A stretch of 35,030 bases of DNA, taken from the NCBI GenBank assembly GCA_028867595.1, contig JAGWGB010000005.1:1-35030 (forward strand). The letters are read 5' to 3'. Source of the DNA: Nitrososphaerota archaeon. Lineage in GTDB: Archaea; Thermoproteota; Nitrososphaeria; Nitrososphaerales; Nitrosopumilaceae. This document shows, piece by piece, positions 31,068-35,030 of this stretch. Numbering within the stretch: the stretch's first letter is position 1; the number at the start of each line of letters is the position of its first letter. Below the pieces are notes generated by a model that had not been told where the DNA came from, searched no databases, and saw only the letters and a list, made by a program, of their open reading frames with translations. The position numbers and the translations under genes were made by a program.

Positions 31068-31682
31068 TCAACCTATTCTGGATAATGGCAGTACAAGATG
31101 ACGATATCCCTCTCTTTGAGTGATATATCTTGCAGATATCTTGTCGCGTATCCCGCGTTTGTTGTAATTTTTAACCCTAAGCGATGTTTTACGTTCGTCA
31201 ACAAACTCTAGTTCAAAATGGGAACAAAAACGCAGATTTAGCAAATCGGTTATCTGCCTTGCAATTTTCATGTTGCCGTTTCCCACCTTGACAACTTTGC
31301 GTTCTGCGTTTAATCCGACCAGAATTTTTACAATGTGTGAGATCAGTTCGTCGACTGATGTGTAGATAGAACTCTCTATTTCCTTTTCATAATAAAATAC
31401 AGAAAGCCCAATTCTATTGCCAGGATCAATCCCTATTACAAGTGAGCTGCGATGAAGTCCTGTTTCTAATTTTTTCACTATCATTCCTCTTACGATGGTT
31501 GGATCATAGTCAAACTCATCGTCAAATAGAACAAGATCGGTTGGTATTTTAGCAGATTCCCGGACAGTTGTCAGAATCAATCTCCTATCAGAACTTGTGA
31601 TTTCTTCAGGCAGCACAGAATCATAGTCTAGTTTGAGATTCTTCAGAGTATTTACGAATTTAAAATAAGGCCTCCCGTACAC
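31068..31682 (-). CDS. RNase H-fold (RuvC/YqgF-like) protein of unknown function
   Basis: No named family recognised. From GTG at 31682 it has 204 residues. The second half looks like an RNase H-fold nuclease: SLVIGIDPGNRIGLSVFYYE (80-99) is a first strand with catalytic-type D86, a second strand region is KVVKVGNGN (129-137), an acidic residue follows in LEFVDERKTS (near 160-163), and RGIRDKISA supplies D180. The N-terminal third is an extra domain (YFKFVNTLKNLKL, then DDEFDYDPTIVRG). The reading frame stays open about 75 nt upstream without ATG, GTG or TTG and reads protein-like, so the true start may be a rare codon. It may process a structured nucleic acid. Confidence 0.72.
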   Translation of the reverse strand: MYGRPYFKFVNTLKNLKLDYDSVLPEEITSSDRRLILTTVRESAKIPTDLVLFDDEFDYDPTIVRGMIVKKLETGLHRSSLVIGIDPGNRIGLSVFYYEKEIESSIYTSVDELISHIVKILVGLNAERKVVKVGNGNMKIARQITDLLNLRFCSHFELEFVDERKTSLRVKNYNKRGIRDKISARYITQREGYRHLVLPLSRIG

Positions 31683-31783
31683 AGTTGCAATTGCAATGTT
31701 GTTTTGGGTTTGATATTCTATGATTAAATTTCCCTTATTGAAAATTTAAAGTTTTTTTGTACGCTATTGTTGATCAAGGGGAA

Positions 31784-32125
31784 TCATTTAGTTGTCAACA
31801 AGAGTATCGCCCTAGCCAGATCGCCTTTGGCCTCAGTCAATGCCTTGGTCGCTTCCTCAGTTGAAACATTGGCTTGCTGTGCTACAAGTGCTATATCTTC
31901 TTGGCTGAAAATTGGTACTTCGAGTTCTCTTTCTTCGTAGCTTTCTGCTATAACCTGAAAGATGGAATTGTCCTTTGCCTTCATTTCAGTGACGGCGGGT
32001 TTTACAATTATGATCTCCTTTGTATCTGTCTTGATTATAACCTCCTGAACATTGCTAAGCTCCTTCATTTCTAGGCCCATTCTGTCGAGCATTCTACGCA
32101 TTTCGCGGTTTCCGCCACGCATCAT
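31784..32125 (-). CDS. nac: Nascent polypeptide-associated complex protein
   Basis: Archaeal homodimeric NAC, which binds the ribosome exit site and shields emerging chains. The 113-residue protein has an N-terminal Arg/Met-rich, RNA-contacting segment (MMRGGNREMRRMLDRMGLEM), the NAC beta-barrel domain (about 20-68; VQEVIIKTDTKEIIIVKPAV) and a C-terminal UBA domain (about 75-112; DIALVAQQANVSTEEATKAL, then GDLARAILLL). Start ATG at 32125, with a second ATG next. It follows the PUA protein by only 7 nt, with purine-rich sequence in front that could act as a ribosome-binding site. Confidence 0.95.
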   Translation of the reverse strand: MMRGGNREMRRMLDRMGLEMKELSNVQEVIIKTDTKEIIIVKPAVTEMKAKDNSIFQVIAESYEERELEVPIFSQEDIALVAQQANVSTEEATKALTEAKGDLARAILLLTTK

Positions 32126-32132
32126 TTTCTAC

Positions 32133-32600
32133 TCATCTTTCCTCTGTCTGGACTTTTAAACTATTTCGGATCTTTACTGCAACCCCCTTCTTTAGGGAAT
32201 GCATCATTTTTGATGAAACTATGGCCCTACCTACAGCAATCACTTTGTTTCCATGTAAAACTGGCACGTCAGAGCCAATCAGTATATTTTTCCCATACCA
32301 TGTAACATGACTACAAAATACAGAGTTGCCGTTTTCTACAAACGGCTTTGAATCATCGTCAATTTCTACACAATTTTCTCGAAATTTTTTACTTTTCATA
32401 AGCATCTGAGCAAAATTTGGTGTGATAGCAAGCCCACCATCTATTCGCAGAGTGCACAACAATGCATCACCTTGGTACACATGCTGGATTCTGCCTGTTT
32501 TCTTCGAATAGGTAAACCTGACATTTTTTGGCAGGTATTTTGAAACGCCAAGGCCAAAAAGGGCATCAATTGTATACTTGATCTTCAGAACAGAGTCCAT
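32133..32600 (-). CDS. PUA-domain RNA-binding protein related to archaeosine tRNA-guanine transglycosylase C terminus
   Basis: A 155-residue protein with an N-terminal alpha/beta domain (LFGLGVSKYLPKNVRFTYSK) and a C-terminal PUA domain (about 77-150; CVEIDDDSKPFVENGNSVFC, then VLHGNKVIAVGRAIVSS). The arrangement matches stand-alone relatives of the C-terminal C2-PUA part of archaeal TGT, known in archaea with split enzymes. No catalytic TGT domain is present, so it is either a partner subunit or an independent RNA-binding protein. Start ATG at 32600 with TATA-like AATAATATAG on the minus strand about 22-33 nt upstream. It heads a two-gene unit with nac. Confidence 0.82.
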   Translation of the reverse strand: MDSVLKIKYTIDALFGLGVSKYLPKNVRFTYSKKTGRIQHVYQGDALLCTLRIDGGLAITPNFAQMLMKSKKFRENCVEIDDDSKPFVENGNSVFCSHVTWYGKNILIGSDVPVLHGNKVIAVGRAIVSSKMMHSLKKGVAVKIRNSLKVQTEER

Positions 32601-32647
32601 CTCTTGATTGCTACCTGTAAAACCTATATTATTACAATACGTTTCTC

Positions 32648-32676
32648 CTATATAGTACAGCCGAAGAACTATATAG
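32648..32676 (+). promoter_or_regulatory. Two CTATATAG boxes upstream of the AbrB-PhoU gene
   Basis: CTATATAG is present at 32648-32655 and 32669-32676. The second is 23-30 nt before the ATG at 32699 and is the likely TATA box. The first is 21 bp further out, two turns of the helix, and could be a second promoter or a protein-binding half-site. Confidence 0.45.
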
Positions 32677-32698
32677 AATCGCCGTTTACATATTTTAT

Positions 32699-33742
32699 AT
32701 GGGAAATATTGAGGAAATGCGAAAAATACAGTTTACCGGCAAGTCTTCCTATATTGTGTCACTTCCAAAACAATGGATTGCAGACATGGGACTAAAACAG
32801 GGAGATCAGGTTGCTGTTGTCCGCCAGGGAATGTCTTCATTACAAGTTGTTCCGCTAAAACACCACAACAAACCAGTTGTTACTGAAGATGCAACTATCG
32901 AGATAAAACCAGATGATGAAGGAGCTGTAATTATAAGAAAACTCATTTCTCTTTACCTGCTTGGCTTTAACATCATAAACGTAAAACCAAAAGTTGGAAG
33001 GCTAAAGCCAACTCAAAGAAATGCTGTAAAAAGTGCAGTCAAGGGAATTTTGATGGGCACTGAAATTATTGCAGATTCAACAGAAGGCATTACGATTCAA
33101 GTTCTGATAAACCTCTTTGAGCTATCAGTCGATGGTGCCTTGAAAAGAATGCTGATAATTGCCAAATCCATGCAAAATGATGCGCTGCTTGCACTGGGAG
33201 AAGCTAACTATGACTTGGCAAAAGAGGTCATCGATAGTGACGATGAAGTGGACAGATTCAGTTTTTACATAATACGCCAGCTCAAGATTGCAATTCAAAA
33301 TGAACATATGTTAAAGGAGATGGGAATAGAAAGTTCCCATCATTGTCTAGGCTATAGGTTAATTGTTAAAAATGTCGAACGTGTCGGAGACCATGCCACA
33401 GAGCTTGCCAAAAATCTTCTTGAATTCAAAAAGCCTATCAAGAAATCTGTTCTTGAACCCATTCAGGAATTAAGCACGTTTGCATTATCCGTATTAGACG
33501 AAGCATGCTTGTCTCTTTTTAAGAAGGACTTCAATCAAGCAGAGATTACAGTAGAAAAGAGCATGGAGATTTCCAAATATGAAAAGAAGATTTTGGACAG
33601 CATCAAGTCGATAAGGGACGACGAGGAGATATACCGTGTTAGACGTATGAATGAAAACATACGCAGAATAGCGGAATACGCCAGCGATATTGCTGAAATC
33701 GTCATGAATATGACTATAGAGAAGACCCTGAGAAAGCAATAA
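32699..33742 (+). CDS. Phosphate uptake regulator PhoU-like protein with an AbrB domain
   Basis: A 347-residue protein joining an N-terminal AbrB/SpoVT swapped-hairpin DNA-binding domain (about 7-52; RKIQFTGKSSYIVSLPKQWI, then GLKQGDQVAVV) to two PhoU three-helix repeats (about 125-340; RLIVKNVERVGDHATELAKN is the metal-binding E/D-x3-D motif of the first, and ENIRRIAEYASDIAEIVMNM of the second). This archaeal architecture suggests a transcriptional regulator sensing phosphate status, unlike bacterial PhoU, which has no DNA-binding domain. ATG at 32699 is chosen for its spacing to CTATATAG; an internal ATG at 32717 (MRKIQF) is the alternative. The next gene begins 25 nt later. Confidence 0.9.
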   Translation: MGNIEEMRKIQFTGKSSYIVSLPKQWIADMGLKQGDQVAVVRQGMSSLQVVPLKHHNKPVVTEDATIEIKPDDEGAVIIRKLISLYLLGFNIINVKPKVGRLKPTQRNAVKSAVKGILMGTEIIADSTEGITIQVLINLFELSVDGALKRMLIIAKSMQNDALLALGEANYDLAKEVIDSDDEVDRFSFYIIRQLKIAIQNEHMLKEMGIESSHHCLGYRLIVKNVERVGDHATELAKNLLEFKKPIKKSVLEPIQELSTFALSVLDEACLSLFKKDFNQAEITVEKSMEISKYEKKILDSIKSIRDDEEIYRVRRMNENIRRIAEYASDIAEIVMNMTIEKTLRKQ

Positions 33743-33767
33743 GATGTCGAGAAAGTGATAATAAACA

Positions 33768-34892
33768 TTGAGAGATTCTGCCATTCTGATTACCTACGAT
33801 AAAGAGGATGTCGCAAAGGAGGCACTTGCTCTCTGTGATGCCGCAGGCTATGAACTAAAAAAAACCATACGACAGAAATTTCTCAATAAATCCAAGTATG
33901 GATTGGGAGAAGGAAAAGTTGAGGAGTTAAAAGAACTTGTTGATTCGCTAAGACCAGATGTCATAATTTATGATGAAATACTAAGGCCTAGCCAAAACTA
34001 CAACTTGGCATCCACTCTGAAGACCAAAATTTTGGACAGAGAGATGCTGATCCTAGAAATTTTCCAGCGTAGGGCTAGAAGTTCGGAATCAATGTTGCAG
34101 GTAAAAATGGCTCAGCTAAGATACGAAATGTCAAGGTCAAAAGAACGCGTCAGACTTGCAAAAATGGGCGAGCAGCCAGGGTTCATGGGCATTGGCAAGT
34201 TCGAGGTCGATGTTTATCACAATGACATCAAAAACAGGATGAATAGTACCAAGTCAAAGCTCCTCAAGTCGTCAAAGCAACGAGAGCTTCACAGACAGGC
34301 AAGAAAGAGAGTTGGGTTTAAGACAATTTCTCTTGCAGGATATACGTCTGCAGGAAAAACTACGTTGTTTAACACGTTGACAGGGGAGCAAAAGGAAGAA
34401 AGTCCTAAACTCTTCACCACACTTTCAACTACCACAAGAAAAATTATTCTAAAAGACTTTGAGATATTGATATCTGACACGGTCGGATTCATAAGCAAGC
34501 TTCCAGCATACATGATTGAGGCATTCAAGTCAACACTTGAGGAATTGATTTACACAGACATTGTGATAGTTGTAATAGATGCAAGTGACCCTTTCCTAGA
34601 ATTGAAAAAGAAATTTAGAAGCTGTGTGTCTACGCTTGATGAGATTGGAGTAAACCAAGACAGGATAATTTTTGCTTTAAACAAGGCAGACCTTGTTTCA
34701 GAAGAAGAGATAACTGAAAAAGCAGAACTGCTTGGACTGAAGGAAAATAAGAAATGGCTTGCAGTATCAGCAACAACAGGACAAGGCATTTTGCCTCTAA
34801 AGGATCTTATTCATCACATTCTTGAAAATCAACCTGCACCAACTGAGAAAGAACCGTTTAGGCCAAAAATAGAAATCAACTATGAAGATTGA
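33768..34892 (+). CDS. hflX: Ribosome-associated GTPase HflX
   Basis: Binds the large ribosomal subunit and in bacteria splits stalled ribosomes. The 374-residue protein has the N-terminal HflX domain (residues 1-185; [20 protein letters not shown], the glycine-rich HflX motif, then the helical [20 protein letters not shown]) and a G domain with G1 [14 protein letters not shown] (about 191-204), G2 STTTRK, G3 DTVGF and G4 NKAD. A short acidic C-terminal tail follows. Start is TTG at 33768. Its 3' end overlaps the Trm56 gene by 11 nt, so translation of the two is probably coupled. Confidence 0.95.
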   Translation: MRDSAILITYDKEDVAKEALALCDAAGYELKKTIRQKFLNKSKYGLGEGKVEELKELVDSLRPDVIIYDEILRPSQNYNLASTLKTKILDREMLILEIFQRRARSSESMLQVKMAQLRYEMSRSKERVRLAKMGEQPGFMGIGKFEVDVYHNDIKNRMNSTKSKLLKSSKQRELHRQARKRVGFKTISLAGYTSAGKTTLFNTLTGEQKEESPKLFTTLSTTTRKIILKDFEILISDTVGFISKLPAYMIEAFKSTLEELIYTDIVIVVIDASDPFLELKKKFRSCVSTLDEIGVNQDRIIFALNKADLVSEEEITEKAELLGLKENKKWLAVSATTGQGILPLKDLIHHILENQPAPTEKEPFRPKIEINYED

Positions 34893-35030
34893 AGTTTTGC
34901 GAATAGGTCAGAGGCTTGTAAGAGATGATAGGGTAACCACACATGTTGCCCTAGTATCAAGAGCATTTGGTGCATCAAAGATATTGATGTATGATGCCAA
35001 TCCAGAGATCAAAGATACCATTTCCAAGGT
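34882..35030 (+). CDS. trm56: tRNA (cytidine(56)-2'-O)-methyltransferase, N-terminal part
   Basis: The ATG at 34882 opens a frame running off the window end after 49 complete codons. It begins [20 protein letters not shown], then [16 protein letters not shown]. This is the N terminus of archaeal Trm56, the SPOUT methyltransferase that 2'-O-methylates C56 in the T loop of tRNA. VLR.G.R..RD.R..THV.L..RAFGA is the pattern I recognise. The catalytic knot lies beyond the window, so identification rests on the N terminus alone. It overlaps hflX by 11 nt in another frame. Confidence 0.85.
   Translation, partial: MKIEVLRIGQRLVRDDRVTTHVALVSRAFGASKILMYDANPEIKDTISK

Noticed and set aside
1-35030. CRISPR arrays, insertion sequences, integrases, prophage or defence genes
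   Set aside because: No spaced direct repeats, transposase or integrase motifs, or phage-like gene blocks were seen; nearly every long frame is a housekeeping or family-typical archaeal gene.

Overview
The window reads as a chromosomal segment of an ammonia-oxidising archaeon of the Nitrosopumilales type (Thaumarchaeota/Nitrososphaerota). This is judged from protein content and style; no database was searched. Support comes from a group II chaperonin, archaeal NAC, exosome Csl4, Dph2, TiaS, Trm56, ribosomal proteins L44e and S27e, archaeal CobY and MptE, a class II HMG-CoA reductase and an intron-bearing initiator tRNA. Genes are packed tightly on both strands. Many start with TTG or GTG, with a TATA-like box about 25-30 nt upstream, as expected for leaderless transcripts. 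I see no insertion sequence, prophage, CRISPR array or integrase.

Layout. 1-2406: minus-strand his genes (hisG, hisD, start of hisC), entering a perfect 41-bp inverted repeat at the window edge that looks like a fold-back artefact. 2447-4789: HMG-CoA reductase and a secreted glucose/sorbosone-dehydrogenase-like protein. 4872-4975: initiator tRNA-Met with two introns. 4990-6533: tiaS with a stand-alone RAM domain. 6611-9046: dph2, csl4, pheA. 9043-12646: a small membrane protein, guaB, folP-like DHPS and mptE. 12690-14784: a coiled-coil protein of unknown function and guaA. 14785-16967: a poorly conserved stretch with an anchored secreted protein, a coiled-coil protein and several very small ORFs, two of them zinc-ribbon-like. 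16968-21423: PfkB-family kinase, thermosome, adenine deaminase. 21556-22031: L44e and S27e. 22014-26220: a cobalamin operon (cobD-cobQ-cbiB-cobS-cobY). 26307-28882: asd, an Lrp-type regulator, ctaB. 28893-30814: UbiD-family decarboxylase, a possible PAC3/PAC4-like proteasome assembly chaperone, a zinc-ribbon protein. 31068-32600: RNase H-fold protein, NAC, PUA protein. 32699-35030: AbrB-PhoU regulator, hflX, start of trm56.

Shared themes. Late cobalamin assembly (aminopropanol arm, amidation, lower-ligand activation) is in one translationally coupled operon. GuaB, GuaA and Ade cover purine interconversion. HMG-CoA reductase and the UbiD-family enzyme are candidates for the archaeal mevalonate route to isoprenoid lipids. 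MptE and DHPS form a divergent pterin pair. A tRNA/translation theme recurs (tRNA-iMet, TiaS, Dph2, ribosomal proteins, NAC, PUA protein, HflX, Trm56).

Most unusual observations: a CobQ that has lost its whole glutamine-amidotransferase domain but seems to keep the family's C-terminal tail; the doubly interrupted initiator tRNA; a UbiD-family enzyme without the EGPF signature; the PAC3/4-like protein; short inverted repeats at core promoters; and a gene that may start at a non-canonical codon.
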